This document shows positions 9,512 to 18,174 of a DNA stretch of 64,000 bases, piece after piece (position 1 is the first letter of the stretch; each line of letters starts with the position of its first letter). The notes below the pieces were generated by a model, which saw only the letters and a list, made by a program, of their open reading frames with translations, was not told where the DNA came from and did no database searches. The position numbers were made by a program, and so were the translations under genes. The DNA comes from Alcaligenes faecalis (GTDB lineage Bacteria; Pseudomonadota; Gammaproteobacteria; Burkholderiales; Burkholderiaceae_B): assembly GCF_002443155.1 (NCBI RefSeq), contig NZ_CP023667.1, forward strand, positions 806,001-870,000, in the 5' to 3' direction.

Positions 9512-9988
9512 ATGAGTCTGAAGGTTTTTGATCTTGAATGCGAACACGGCCATGTGTTCGAGGGTTGGTTTAGCTCACGCGAAAGTTACGATGAGCAGAT
9601 CAGTCGTGGGTTCTTGTGTTGCCCCGTCTGCGACAGCCACGAGGTCAAACGCAAGCTTTCAGCGCCACGTATCAATGTAGGAGCGCAGGAAAGCATCAGC
9701 GCTCCAGTCAGTGCCCCGGTTCCACCGCCTTTGCCCTCAACCATGCCTACTGAAGAGCAAATGCGGGCGATTCAAGGCCAGCTCTTGCAAGAGCTGCGTT
9801 CGGTGATACGCAAGTCGGACAATGTGGGCACCCAGTTTGCCCAGGAAGCGCGTCGCATGCACGAAGGCGATATTGAACCGCGCGCAATCCGTGGTCAGGC
9901 CACGGCGCAGGAATATCAGGAACTGGCCGACGACGGCATTATTGCCATGCCGATTCCGGACTTTCTGGATGATGACCGTCTGCAGTAA
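9512..9988 (+). CDS. DUF1178 family protein
   Basis: A 158-residue protein matching DUF1178, a proteobacterial family of unknown function. The N-terminal 55 residues are the conserved part and look like a small zinc ribbon: LECEHGHVFEGWF at residues 7-19 and GFLCCPVCDS at about 35-44 supply Cys and His ligands. A Pro-rich linker and a charged C-terminal half follow (REEQMRAIQGQ-like helical region, then QATAQEYQELADDGI). Its last 50 bases overlap, tail to tail, the 3' end of the sigma-54 activator gene on the other strand. No role is assigned. Confidence 0.85.
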   Translation: MSLKVFDLECEHGHVFEGWFSSRESYDEQISRGFLCCPVCDSHEVKRKLSAPRINVGAQESISAPVSAPVPPPLPSTMPTEEQMRAIQGQLLQELRSVIRKSDNVGTQFAQEARRMHEGDIEPRAIRGQATAQEYQELADDGIIAMPIPDFLDDDRLQ

Positions 9989-11816
9989 TTAGCAGCGACA
10001 TTTCTTTCAGTCTGCGATGCAAGGTGCTGCGATGCAGTCCCAAGGATCGCGCCGCCCGTGAAATATTTCCCCGATGTTGTTCCAAAGCCTGCTGCACGGC
10101 GGCGTATTCCTGTTCCTTCAGGGTTTGTGGCTTGGGGGCGGCAAGGAGGGTTGATTCCGTGATATTCCGGGCTGCCGGGGCGGCAGGCTCTTGAGCCGGC
10201 ACCGGGTGCTCGGCATTCAAGCATGGCAAGGCAGGCAGGTCCTGGGCCAACCACAGACGTCCCGGCGTATCCTGCACAATAATTTGCAGCAACACCGATC
10301 GTAATTGGCGGTAATTGCCCGGCCAGTCGTAGTCCTGCAGTTTCTGCAGTGCTTCGGGATGTAGCTGGGGCGCAGCCTGGCCTTGTGCCAGAACGGCCAG
10401 TTCTCTGGAAATGTAGTCGCCCAGATCGTTCCGTTCTCTAAGGCTGGGGACTGTGCAGATATAGTCTTGCAGGCGGAAGTACAGGTCGGCACGGAAGCGG
10501 CCATCACGTACCAGTTTTTCCAGCGGCTGATGGCTGGCGCTGATCAGCTGGAAGTCCAGCCTGTGTGTGCGTTCCGAGCCCAGTGCCTGCACCTCGCGCT
10601 CTTGTAGGACTCGCAGCAGACGGCTTTGCAAGCCTACAGGCATATCGCCAATCTCATCCAGAAACAGCACACCGCCATGGGCCTGACGCAATTTGCCTGC
10701 ATAGCCCTGACGGCGTGCACCTGTAAACGCACCGGCTTCATAACCAAACAGCTCGGCTTCAATCAGGGTTTCGGGCAGGGCGGCGCAGTTAATCGCCACA
10801 AAAGGACCGGACTGGGACTTGTGACGGCGATGCAGCTCACGCGCCATACGCTCCTTGCCCGAGCCGCTGGGGCCGCTGAGCAAGATGGACAGGCCCATTT
10901 GCATGGCTCGCAACGCCGGTTCCAGCGCCTTTTCCTGTTGAGGGGACAGTTGTGTTGTTTCTGTTGTCTCGGTCTGAGCTTGCACCGCGCGGGCCGGAGC
11001 CGGGGCTTTGGCGGCCGTGCTCAGGTGCAGCGTTACGGACCGACTCGTGCTTTTTGCCTGTTCCAGTACCGAACTTAAATCCTGGCCGGGCAGCTCCTGC
11101 CAGTCCTGGCGCAGCATGCGGGCGGCCAATTCATCGGCAGCCACAATCGTGTCGTCCTCCAGAACCAGTCGACCACTAAAAGCACTATTGAGCAGGCCGG
11201 GGTCGGTATGCAGATGCAGCAGGCGGCGGGACGGCGTGCACAGCGACTCCAGCATCTGGCGGCTGATCTGGCGGGCGTACAGCTGCGCCAAATCCAGCGC
11301 GTAGTGATGCTCCAGCTCCGAAGGCCCGGAAATATCCAGCACCCCAATGATCTGACCATAAGGGTCATAAATGGGGGCGGCATGGCAGCTCAGAATCCGG
11401 TTGTCAGGCAGATAGTGCTGGCTGCCGTGAATCTTGATGGGCTGCGCGCAGAACAGCGCGGTGCCAATTGCATTTGTGCCGCGATGGTTCTCGGCCCAGC
11501 TTACGCCTGCACGCAAGGCAACCTGCTCGGCCCGTTGCAGAAAATGCGGATCGCCCGCCTGTTGCAGGACCGTGCCTTGTGCGTCGCACAATAAAACCAG
11601 ACTGCGATGCGGGTGCACCAGCGCCGCCAGATCCTGTACCGCTGCCGAGGAGTGATGCAACAAGTGATGCTGTTGTTCCAGCAACTGTCGCAGCGCACCT
11701 TGGCTCATGTCCCGAGGTTCCGCGCTTAACTCCGACTCCATCGTCTGACAGCGCTCCCAGGACTGACGCCACATGGTTTCGTTGGTCTGCGGGCAAAACG
11801 AGTGTAGAGAAGTCAT
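9939..11816 (-). CDS. acoR: AcoR-type sigma-54-dependent activator of the alcohol/aldehyde genes
   Basis: A 625-residue enhancer-binding protein. An N-terminal GAF-type sensor region (about 60-190) is followed by a AAA+ domain with Walker A GPSGSGKE near residue 312, the sigma-54 contact loop GAFTGA and LFLDEIGDM, then a C-terminal Fis-type helix-turn-helix (RGNISRAARSLGLHRSTLHRRL). I chose ATG 11816 because GGAG lies 7-10 bases upstream; an in-frame ATG 9 codons earlier overlaps the operator region. It is divergent from the aldehyde dehydrogenase gene, which carries a perfect -24/-12 promoter and paired TGTCGCA sites, so it very likely activates that gene. The effector is probably an alcohol or aldehyde. 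The symbol is used for family type, not proven orthology. Confidence 0.85.
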   Translation of the reverse strand: MTSLHSFCPQTNETMWRQSWERCQTMESELSAEPRDMSQGALRQLLEQQHHLLHHSSAAVQDLAALVHPHRSLVLLCDAQGTVLQQAGDPHFLQRAEQVALRAGVSWAENHRGTNAIGTALFCAQPIKIHGSQHYLPDNRILSCHAAPIYDPYGQIIGVLDISGPSELEHHYALDLAQLYARQISRQMLESLCTPSRRLLHLHTDPGLLNSAFSGRLVLEDDTIVAADELAARMLRQDWQELPGQDLSSVLEQAKSTSRSVTLHLSTAAKAPAPARAVQAQTETTETTQLSPQQEKALEPALRAMQMGLSILLSGPSGSGKERMARELHRRHKSQSGPFVAINCAALPETLIEAELFGYEAGAFTGARRQGYAGKLRQAHGGVLFLDEIGDMPVGLQSRLLRVLQEREVQALGSERTHRLDFQLISASHQPLEKLVRDGRFRADLYFRLQDYICTVPSLRERNDLGDYISRELAVLAQGQAAPQLHPEALQKLQDYDWPGNYRQLRSVLLQIIVQDTPGRLWLAQDLPALPCLNAEHPVPAQEPAAPAARNITESTLLAAPKPQTLKEQEYAAVQQALEQHRGNISRAARSLGLHRSTLHRRLKEMSLLITADGHHPESPESAWQ

Positions 11817-11835
11817 GAGTGTGCTCCGGGAGGGG

Positions 11836-11893
11836 TGTCGCATTCTGCGACAGTGCTCGCGTTTTGCGACAGTAGTTGTCGCAGCCTGCGACT
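11836..11893 (+). promoter_or_regulatory. Paired upstream activator sites for the AcoR-type regulator
   Basis: Two copies of TGTCGCA-N3-TGCGAC[A/T] lie at 11836-11852 (perfect 7-3-7 inverted repeat) and 11877-11893 (one mismatch), with start-to-start spacing of 41 bases, close to four helical turns. A further half-site TGCGACA at 11865-11871 also pairs with TGTCGCA at 11877-11883. They lie 65-122 bases upstream of the -24 box and just upstream of the activator gene's own start, so autoregulation is possible. Confidence 0.75.
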
Positions 11894-11957
11894 GGAGGTC
11901 GTTCCATTATGGAGGCGGGCGAGCTCAGGATCGAGTCGGGACAATCGCTAGCTAGTT

Positions 11958-11972
11958 TGGCACGTTATTTGC
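11958..11972 (+). promoter_or_regulatory. Sigma-54 (-24/-12) promoter of the aldehyde dehydrogenase gene
   Basis: TGGCAC-GTTAT-TTGC is an exact match to the sigma-54 consensus (TGGCAC-N5-TTGC). It sits 87 bases upstream of the aldehyde dehydrogenase ATG and downstream of the two activator sites, the expected geometry for activation by a looping enhancer-binding protein. Confidence 0.85.
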
Positions 11973-12058
11973 TTTAGTTAAATCAGGATAAAGGCACCCC
12001 TAACCTTTCCCTGCGGTGCACGTCTTGTGGCACCGAACTAAATCAATAAGGAGACATC

Positions 12059-13585
12059 ATGAATCTGTCCGATCTCAAATCCATGGGCCTGGATCTGGAA
12101 TTCCCCTTCAAGTCCCGTTACGACAACTACATTGGTGGACGTTGGGTGCCGCCGGTCGAAGGCGAGTATTTTGATAACGTCTCGCCCGTCACCGGGCAGG
12201 TGTTTTGCCAGGTAGCCCGCTCGGGTGCAGCGGACATTGACCTGGCTCTGGACGCCGCGCACAAGGTGCGCCACCAGTGGGCCAATACCCCGCCTGCCGA
12301 GCGCTCCGCCGTTTTGCTGCGCATTGCGGACCGTATCGAACAAAACCTGGAACGCCTGGCGGTGGCGGAGACCATCGACAACGGCAAACCCATTCGTGAA
12401 ACCCGTGCGGCTGACTTGCCCCTGGCGGTCGACCATTTCCGCTACTTTGCCGGTTGCCTGCGCGCACAAGAAGGCAGCATTTCGGATGTGGACAGCACCA
12501 CGGTCGCTTACCACTTCCACGAGCCTATCGGCGTCGTCGGCCAGATCATCCCCTGGAACTTCCCGCTGCTGATGGCTGCCTGGAAACTGGCGCCTGCCCT
12601 GGCTGCCGGTTGCCCCATCGTCCTGAAACCCGCCGAGCAAACCCCCGCTTCCATCCTGCTGCTGATGGAAATCATCGGTGATCTTCTGCCTGCTGGCGTA
12701 CTGAACGTGGTCACCGGCTACGGTAAAGAAGCAGGCCATGCCTTGGCCAACTCCAAGCGCATTGCCAAAATCGCCTTCACCGGCTCCACACCTGTCGGCC
12801 GAGAGATCCTGCACGCAGCAGCCGACCGCCTGATCCCCGCGACTGTCGAGCTGGGCGGCAAGAGCCCCAACATCTTCTTTGAAGACGTGATGCAGGCTGA
12901 TGATGCTTTCCTGGACAAAGCCCTGGAAGGCTTGAGCATGTTCGCTTTGAACCAAGGTGAAGTTTGCACATGCCCATCGCGCATCCTGATTCAGGAGTCC
13001 ATCTACGAACGCTTTATTGAGCGCGCCGTAGAGCGAGTCAAACGTATTCAGACCGGCAATCCGCTCAATGCCGGGACGATGGTAGGTGCGCAGGTGTCCG
13101 AGAAACAGATGGAGCGCATCCTGGGCTACATCAATATCGGTCGGGAAGAGGGCGCACAAGCTCTGACCGGTGGCGAACGCAACCGTCTGGGCCAGGGTCT
13201 GGATAATGGCTACTACATCAGCCCCACCATGCTGCTGGGTAAAAACAGCATGCGTACCTTTCAGGAAGAAATCTTCGGACCGGTGGCCGCTGTGACCACT
13301 TTCAAGGACGAAGAAGAAGCCATCGCCATCGCCAACGACACCGAGTTTGGTTTGGGTGCTGGCGTCTGGAGCCGCGACGGCTCGCGTGCCTACCGTGTAG
13401 GCCGTGGTGTTGAAGCTGGCCGCGTCTGGACCAACTGCTATCACCTGTACCCAGCTCACGCCGCTTTTGGTGGCTACAAGCAATCCGGCATCGGTCGCGA
13501 AACCCACAAGATGGCCCTCAATAACTACCAGCAAACCAAGTGCCTGCTGGTCAGCTACAGCCCGAACGCCCTGGGCTTCTTCTGA
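12059..13585 (+). CDS. NAD-dependent aldehyde dehydrogenase (AcoD/ExaC/AldB type)
   Basis: A 508-residue cytoplasmic enzyme that oxidises aldehydes, probably acetaldehyde to acetate. It has [17 protein letters not shown] (cofactor region), FTGSTPVG (Rossmann turn), the general base Glu in [11 protein letters not shown] (about residue 264) and the catalytic Cys in GEVCTC (about residues 302-304), which is the AldB/AcoD form of the motif. Length and start [27 protein letters not shown] match acetaldehyde dehydrogenases of this group. AAGGAGA lies ahead of the ATG. Control by the upstream sigma-54 promoter is strongly implied. The iron alcohol dehydrogenase encoded next would supply the aldehyde. 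Confidence 0.92.
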   Translation: MNLSDLKSMGLDLEFPFKSRYDNYIGGRWVPPVEGEYFDNVSPVTGQVFCQVARSGAADIDLALDAAHKVRHQWANTPPAERSAVLLRIADRIEQNLERLAVAETIDNGKPIRETRAADLPLAVDHFRYFAGCLRAQEGSISDVDSTTVAYHFHEPIGVVGQIIPWNFPLLMAAWKLAPALAAGCPIVLKPAEQTPASILLLMEIIGDLLPAGVLNVVTGYGKEAGHALANSKRIAKIAFTGSTPVGREILHAAADRLIPATVELGGKSPNIFFEDVMQADDAFLDKALEGLSMFALNQGEVCTCPSRILIQESIYERFIERAVERVKRIQTGNPLNAGTMVGAQVSEKQMERILGYINIGREEGAQALTGGERNRLGQGLDNGYYISPTMLLGKNSMRTFQEEIFGPVAAVTTFKDEEEAIAIANDTEFGLGAGVWSRDGSRAYRVGRGVEAGRVWTNCYHLYPAHAAFGGYKQSGIGRETHKMALNNYQQTKCLLVSYSPNALGFF

Positions 13586-13617
13586 TCTCTTGATCTATTC
13601 GTAGTGTTGTCAGACCT

Positions 13618-13638
13618 CCCCCCATGCAATATGGGGGG
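13618..13638 (+). other. Hairpin between aldehyde and alcohol dehydrogenase genes
   Basis: CCCCCCAT and ATGGGGGG form a perfect 8-bp stem around a 5-base loop. No T run follows. In the 135-base gap it could cause partial termination or protect the upstream message, allowing different levels of the two enzymes. Confidence 0.4.
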
Positions 13639-13720
13639 ATGCCCTTCTTGCGCGCTTGCTATGTGTTTATCCCAGAGGGCCGCAAGGAATCTCTTCGATC
13701 ATCCATAAGGAATACGCACA

Positions 13721-14869
13721 ATGACAGTCTCGGAATTCTTTATCCCCTCGCACAATATCCTGGGCCCCGGCGCGCTGGATCAGGCCATGCCGATTATCGG
13801 GAAAATGGGCTTCAAAAAAGCCTTGATCATCACCGATGCCGATTTGGCCAAGCTGGGTATGGCCCAATTGGTAGCCGACAAGCTGACCGCACAGGGCATC
13901 GACACCGCGATTTTTGATAAGGTGCAGCCCAATCCCACCGTAGGTAACGTCAATGCAGGCCTGGATGCCTTGAAAGCTCACGGCGCAGACCTGATTGTGT
14001 CCCTGGGCGGCGGCTCTTCTCACGACTGTGCCAAAGGCGTAGCCCTGGTTGCCAGCAACGGCGGCAAGATTGCCGACTACGAAGGCGTGGATAAATCCGC
14101 CAAGCCGCAACTGCCACTGCTGGCTATCAACACCACAGCAGGCACGGCATCGGAAATGACACGCTTCACCATCATCACCGATGAAACCCGCCACGTAAAA
14201 ATGGCGATCATCGACCGCCACATCACTCCTTTCTTGTCAGTGAACGACTCCGACCTGATGGAAGGGATGCCTGCATCCTTAACCGCTGCCACCGGTATGG
14301 ATGCTCTGACCCATGCAGTCGAAGCCTACGTTTCCACGATCGCCACTCCTATCACCGACGCCTGTGCGGTGAAAGTGGTAGAGCTGATCGCCAAATACCT
14401 GCCAACTGCCGTGCGCGAGCCACACAACAAAAAAGCCCGTGAACAAATGGCCTATGCGCAGTTCCTGGCAGGGATGGCATTCAACAACGCCTCGCTAGGT
14501 TATGTACATGCGATGGCGCACCAGCTAGGCGGCTTCTACGACCTGCCGCACGGTGTTTGTAATGCACTGCTGCTGCCGCATGTGCAGGCTTTCAATATGC
14601 AGGTGGCGGGGGAGCGCCTGAATGAAATCGGCAAGTTGCTATCGGATAACAATGCAGATCTGAAAGGCCTGGATGTCATCGCAGCGATTAAAAAGCTGGC
14701 GGATATTGTGGGGATACCGAAGTCGCTGGAAGAACTGGGCGTGAAGCGAGAAGATTTCCCGGTTCTGGCAGATAACGCGCTCAAGGATGTTTGTGGTGCG
14801 ACTAATCCAATTCAGACGGATAAGAAGACGATTATGGGGATTTTTGAGGAGGCGTTTGGGGTGAGGTAA
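13721..14869 (+). CDS. Iron-containing alcohol dehydrogenase (YiaY/AdhB type)
   Basis: A 382-residue group III alcohol dehydrogenase, NAD-linked and cytoplasmic. Visible features are the nucleotide-binding [11 protein letters not shown] (about residues 97-107), [13 protein letters not shown], the metal-site segment [10 protein letters not shown], and [26 protein letters not shown] carrying the remaining His ligands. AAGGAA stands 8 bases before the ATG. It follows the aldehyde dehydrogenase by 135 bases on the same strand, so the pair can take ethanol or another primary alcohol to the acid. A strong terminator follows. Exact substrate is inferred from context. Confidence 0.93.
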   Translation: MTVSEFFIPSHNILGPGALDQAMPIIGKMGFKKALIITDADLAKLGMAQLVADKLTAQGIDTAIFDKVQPNPTVGNVNAGLDALKAHGADLIVSLGGGSSHDCAKGVALVASNGGKIADYEGVDKSAKPQLPLLAINTTAGTASEMTRFTIITDETRHVKMAIIDRHITPFLSVNDSDLMEGMPASLTAATGMDALTHAVEAYVSTIATPITDACAVKVVELIAKYLPTAVREPHNKKAREQMAYAQFLAGMAFNNASLGYVHAMAHQLGGFYDLPHGVCNALLLPHVQAFNMQVAGERLNEIGKLLSDNNADLKGLDVIAAIKKLADIVGIPKSLEELGVKREDFPVLADNALKDVCGATNPIQTDKKTIMGIFEEAFGVR

Positions 14870-14968
14870 TGCTGTGCTAAGAGCAAGGGGCAGATAAGTA
14901 TTTTGGTGCTAAGTGAATGCTGCCTCTTTCTCGGTTGCTCAGTATTTTTAGTAATCTGGCAGGCAACA

Positions 14969-15000
14969 AAAAGGGGCTGTAAAAACAGCCCCTTTTTTTG
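14969..15000. terminator. Bidirectional intrinsic terminator (alcohol dehydrogenase / efp)
   Basis: GGGGCTGT and ACAGCCCC form an 8-bp stem around AAAA, followed by TTTTTTT on the plus strand and preceded by AAAAA, so it can stop transcription from both sides. It lies between the convergent alcohol dehydrogenase and efp genes. Confidence 0.85.
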
Positions 15001-15032
15001 CGTGTACCGCACTGGGCGGCACTGCGCCTTTC

Positions 15033-15590
15033 TTACATCACGCGGCTGCGGTATTCGCCAGTGCGGGTGTCGATTTCGATCTTGTCACCGATGTTGCAGA
15101 ACAAAGGCACGCTGATTTCGGTGCCCGTGTTGATCTTGGCGGGTTTCAGCACTTTACCGGAGGTATCGCCTTTCACGGCAGGTTCGGTGTAGGTGATTTC
15201 GCGCACGATGATGGTGGGCAGCTCAACCGAGATAGCACGACCTTCGTAGAAAACGGCCTCAACGGACATGTTTTCTTCCAGGTAGTCCAGGGCGTCGCCC
15301 ATGCTTTCGGCTTCGATTTCGTACTGGTTGTACTCTTCGTCCATGAAGACGTACATGGGGTCAGCGAAGTAGGAGTAAGTGCATTCGCGCTTTTCCAGCT
15401 GAACAACTTCAAATTTTTCGTCGGCTTTGTGCACGGCTTCGCTGTTCGAGCCGGTCAGCAAGTTCTTGAACTTCAGTTTGACAACGGCGGAGTTGCGACC
15501 GGATTTGTTGTATTCCGTTTTCTGAACGACCAGAGGGTCGCCATTGACCATCGCGACGTTACCAACGCGCAGTTCTTGTGCGGTTTTCAT
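15033..15590 (-). CDS. efp: Translation elongation factor P, Arg32 type
   Basis: EF-P, 185 residues, relieves ribosome stalling at consecutive prolines. Start [20 protein letters not shown] is the family N-terminus; an in-frame ATG 11 codons upstream is not conserved-looking. The residue at the tip of the KOW-domain loop is Arg at position 32 (NKSGRNSA) rather than the Lys that EpmA modifies in E. coli. This is the form modified by rhamnosylation through EarP, whose gene lies directly upstream on the same strand. The C-terminal signature [16 protein letters not shown] is present. The shared terminator lies downstream. Confidence 0.97.
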   Translation of the reverse strand: MKTAQELRVGNVAMVNGDPLVVQKTEYNKSGRNSAVVKLKFKNLLTGSNSEAVHKADEKFEVVQLEKRECTYSYFADPMYVFMDEEYNQYEIEAESMGDALDYLEENMSVEAVFYEGRAISVELPTIIVREITYTEPAVKGDTSGKVLKPAKINTGTEISVPLFCNIGDKIEIDTRTGEYRSRVM

Positions 15591-15662
15591 TAAAAAAACT
15601 CCGAATGGGACAGGCTCCGCCAAACGCAGTGTCAGGGAGCTTTTAAGAGGTAATCGGTTATT

Positions 15663-16802
15663 TTAGCGTTTTCGGGCGACTTGGGTGTAAAAACTCAGCA
15701 AACTGCTGGCCAAATCGGCTTGTTCAGCCAGTTTTGCACTATATGCACGGGCTTCTTGGTGCCATAGACGCAACACCTGCGGTTCCAGACAGCGGCTCAA
15801 GGCAGCGGCCGCGCCGCTCTGATCCGCACTGCTCCAGGCCAGATGCAGGGCTTGAACCGGCTCGGGTAGATTGCCGGTATCCAGCCAGGCTTGCAGCTTG
15901 TCCAGATGGGCCTGTTCTTCCTGTACGTAGGGCTGCCACAGCATGGGTTGACCGGCCCAGATGGCGCGCACCAGGGAGTCCTCGCCGCGTACGATATTCA
16001 GTGCGCTGCGCCAGAGCAGGGCATCAAAGTCGGCCTGGTTCACAGCAGGGATACGCTGTACCAGCAAATGGCCTTGCTCCAGATCCGGGATGCGTTGGGC
16101 AACCGACTCGGGCACCAGCAGCAAGGTTTTCTGCTGTCGCGTGGATAGCACCTCGGGCAGGGCCAGCACGGGCGCATCGGGATAGCAGAACAGGAACATT
16201 TGCTGCATCTCGCCCTGGAGCAGGGCTTGAATGTGTTCCTGCGCCACGCCCAAGCGGTTCAGCATGGCGTGGTAGGCAGCATCGTCCTGTTGAAAGGCAT
16301 CGCGGCGGGCCAGCAGATCGCTTTCACGCAGCAGGCCTCCTGTTTGGGGGACAAAACCGGGGAAAAAGAAATACTTGTTGGCCCCGTTTGCTTGTGGGGA
16401 TGGCAGGCCGTGGCAGCCTTGCACCCAGGGCTCGGCGCTCAGGTAATCCAGATTGATCCACACATGCTTGTCTGCCGTCAGTTGCCTTGTCATGGTTTCG
16501 GGCGGCTCGCAGGCAAAGGCTTCGATCACAAAGGGGTGAGGTGCGGGGTAGTCCTGGCGCGCATCGTGCCAGTGTTCAATATCCACACCTTGCAATTGCT
16601 GGCTTTGCAGGCCGCTTTGTACTTCGGACTGAATGCGGCTGAAGCTGTGCAGGTCATCCACCCACAGGCGTAGCTGGGCGACCTCGGGTTTGGCAGCCAA
16701 CTGACGGGCCAGGCGCCAGCACACGCCTATATCCCCCAGATTGTCGATAACACGGCAAAACAGGTCTATGGATACAGGCTGGGAAACAGGAGCGGTATTC
16801 AA
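15663..16802 (-). CDS. earP: EF-P arginine rhamnosyltransferase EarP
   Basis: EarP transfers rhamnose from TDP-rhamnose to Arg32 of EF-P. Family signatures are IDLFCRVIDNLGDIGVCWRLARQLA at the N-terminus, LWVDDL, and the C-terminal nucleotide-sugar region with NIVRGEDSLVRAIWAG. The reading frame continues upstream into the DUF2863 gene, but the conserved region begins only a few codons after a TTG at 16802. Starting there gives 379 residues, the usual length, and leaves one base after the preceding stop, suggesting translational coupling. No strong Shine-Dalgarno is seen, so the start is provisional. efp follows after 72 bases. Confidence 0.9.
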   Translation of the reverse strand: MNTAPVSQPVSIDLFCRVIDNLGDIGVCWRLARQLAAKPEVAQLRLWVDDLHSFSRIQSEVQSGLQSQQLQGVDIEHWHDARQDYPAPHPFVIEAFACEPPETMTRQLTADKHVWINLDYLSAEPWVQGCHGLPSPQANGANKYFFFPGFVPQTGGLLRESDLLARRDAFQQDDAAYHAMLNRLGVAQEHIQALLQGEMQQMFLFCYPDAPVLALPEVLSTRQQKTLLLVPESVAQRIPDLEQGHLLVQRIPAVNQADFDALLWRSALNIVRGEDSLVRAIWAGQPMLWQPYVQEEQAHLDKLQAWLDTGNLPEPVQALHLAWSSADQSGAAAALSRCLEPQVLRLWHQEARAYSAKLAEQADLASSLLSFYTQVARKR

Positions 16803-16803
16803 T

Positions 16804-18021
16804 TTAGTGCAGCTGTACGGGGTCCAGATCGATTTCGTCCGGCAGTTCCGGGTGCTGCATCTCGCCGTTAATGTCCGGGAAGAAGGGGGCGTTGCAGTCG
16901 TCGCAGGTCTCGGTAGAGTGCAGACCGGGCAGGCGCTGAATCTGCACCAGGCCCAGGGTGCTGAGCAGGGCGGCAATCACGTCCGGAATGTCGATATGGT
17001 CATCGCTGTGGAAAGAGGACTCGGCCTCCTCCTGGCTCAACACCGGCCAGATACAGCCATAAATCACGGTGGGCGAGGAAATGGTGCTAAAGCCCACGCG
17101 ATATTCTTCGATCTGCTCTTCGCCGCAAGCGACGATGACCGCACGCAAATGGTCGGGCGGGAGTTTCACCGCTGTTTGCAGCCAGGTGATGCCAGCCTTC
17201 AGGGCCAGTGGGCGAATCTCGCGGTCCGACTCGCGGTTATTGACGTAGTAGGCGTTGGGGGCCAGGAATTGCAGCTGGCAGCCGGTAAACAACGGCGTGA
17301 CAATGGCGGAATAACGCTCCACCCATTGTTCTACCCAACGCAGGTGATCGGCTTGCAGATTGTCGCTGGATTGTTGCCAGCGAAACAGAGGCTGGCCGAC
17401 CGGGGCCATGACCACGCCAATCAGAAAGCGGGCGTCGGCCAACAGGCTGCTGGCTTCTTCCGGCTTGTTCAGCGGGGCAGGTTCCTGGCTGCGGCCCAGG
17501 GCTTGCGCGGTCAGGCTGCGCGTCCAGGCGTAAGCTTGCTGGTAGGTCTGGGGCATCTCGTCGTAATTGACCAGATTGGGCAGCAGGGCACACATCGTGC
17601 CTTCAGCCAGCACGGTAGCGCGCAAGGCTTCTTCCAGTTCCTTGTGCTGTTGTGGCTTGAGTGTGCCTTGGGGCAGTTGATAGCGCGTCCAGGCAGTCAG
17701 CGGGGCCGAAAACAGCAGCGCGTCGTACAGCACGCCGTCATGCTCGATTTGCTGGCATTCGGCGTGGGACTCGGCCAGTTCCATCAAAATTTCATAATGC
17801 TGGTTTTGCTGCTGGCTGCCCAGCAGTTCCAGTGTCTGTTCAACGGCTGTATTGCGGCGTCCGCTATAGAGCTTGTCCAGCAATTGAGCGGTCAGCCCTT
17901 GCCAGTAGCGATCTTCGATCTGCGAGCCGGAACGCACCAGCGCGTCTGTGTAATTGATCAGACGCTGGATTTCTTTGGGTTGTTGGGCGAGCAGTTTGGA
18001 ATTGAGTTGCGACATGGACAT
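16804..18021 (-). CDS. DUF2863 family protein
   Basis: A 405-residue protein I recognise as DUF2863, a family found mainly in betaproteobacteria and of unknown function. It is probably soluble: no signal peptide or membrane segment is visible. The N-terminal half is helical and Gln/Leu-rich (LINYTDALVRSGSQIEDRYW); the C-terminal half has a likely metal site, CDDCNAPFFPDINGEM, near residue 380. It sits directly upstream of earP with a one-base gap and in the same direction as efp, so it belongs to the same transcript. Starts at codon 1 or 3 are equally possible. A role linked to EF-P modification is only a guess from position. Confidence 0.8.
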   Translation of the reverse strand: MSMSQLNSKLLAQQPKEIQRLINYTDALVRSGSQIEDRYWQGLTAQLLDKLYSGRRNTAVEQTLELLGSQQQNQHYEILMELAESHAECQQIEHDGVLYDALLFSAPLTAWTRYQLPQGTLKPQQHKELEEALRATVLAEGTMCALLPNLVNYDEMPQTYQQAYAWTRSLTAQALGRSQEPAPLNKPEEASSLLADARFLIGVVMAPVGQPLFRWQQSSDNLQADHLRWVEQWVERYSAIVTPLFTGCQLQFLAPNAYYVNNRESDREIRPLALKAGITWLQTAVKLPPDHLRAVIVACGEEQIEEYRVGFSTISSPTVIYGCIWPVLSQEEAESSFHSDDHIDIPDVIAALLSTLGLVQIQRLPGLHSTETCDDCNAPFFPDINGEMQHPELPDEIDLDPVQLH

Positions 18022-18110
18022 ACAAAACCGATAGAGGGACAGGCTAGTTTACCCTTTGCCACGACCGGGGTGTGTGAATGAGGGAAGCTCCCTAGGAAGG
18101 ATCATGAAGC

Positions 18111-18141
18111 AAAAAAACCGCCGCATCCGGAAATGCGGCGG
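18111..18141 (-). terminator. Intrinsic terminator of the TRAP transporter operon
   Basis: CCGCCGCAT and ATGCGGCGG form a 9-bp GC-rich stem with a 6-base loop. On the minus strand it is followed by TTTTTTT (seven A on the plus strand at 18111-18117). It lies just after the dctM stop. Confidence 0.85.
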
Positions 18142-18174
18142 CTTCTGTTGCGATCCGGCGCTACAGGGTGGGGA

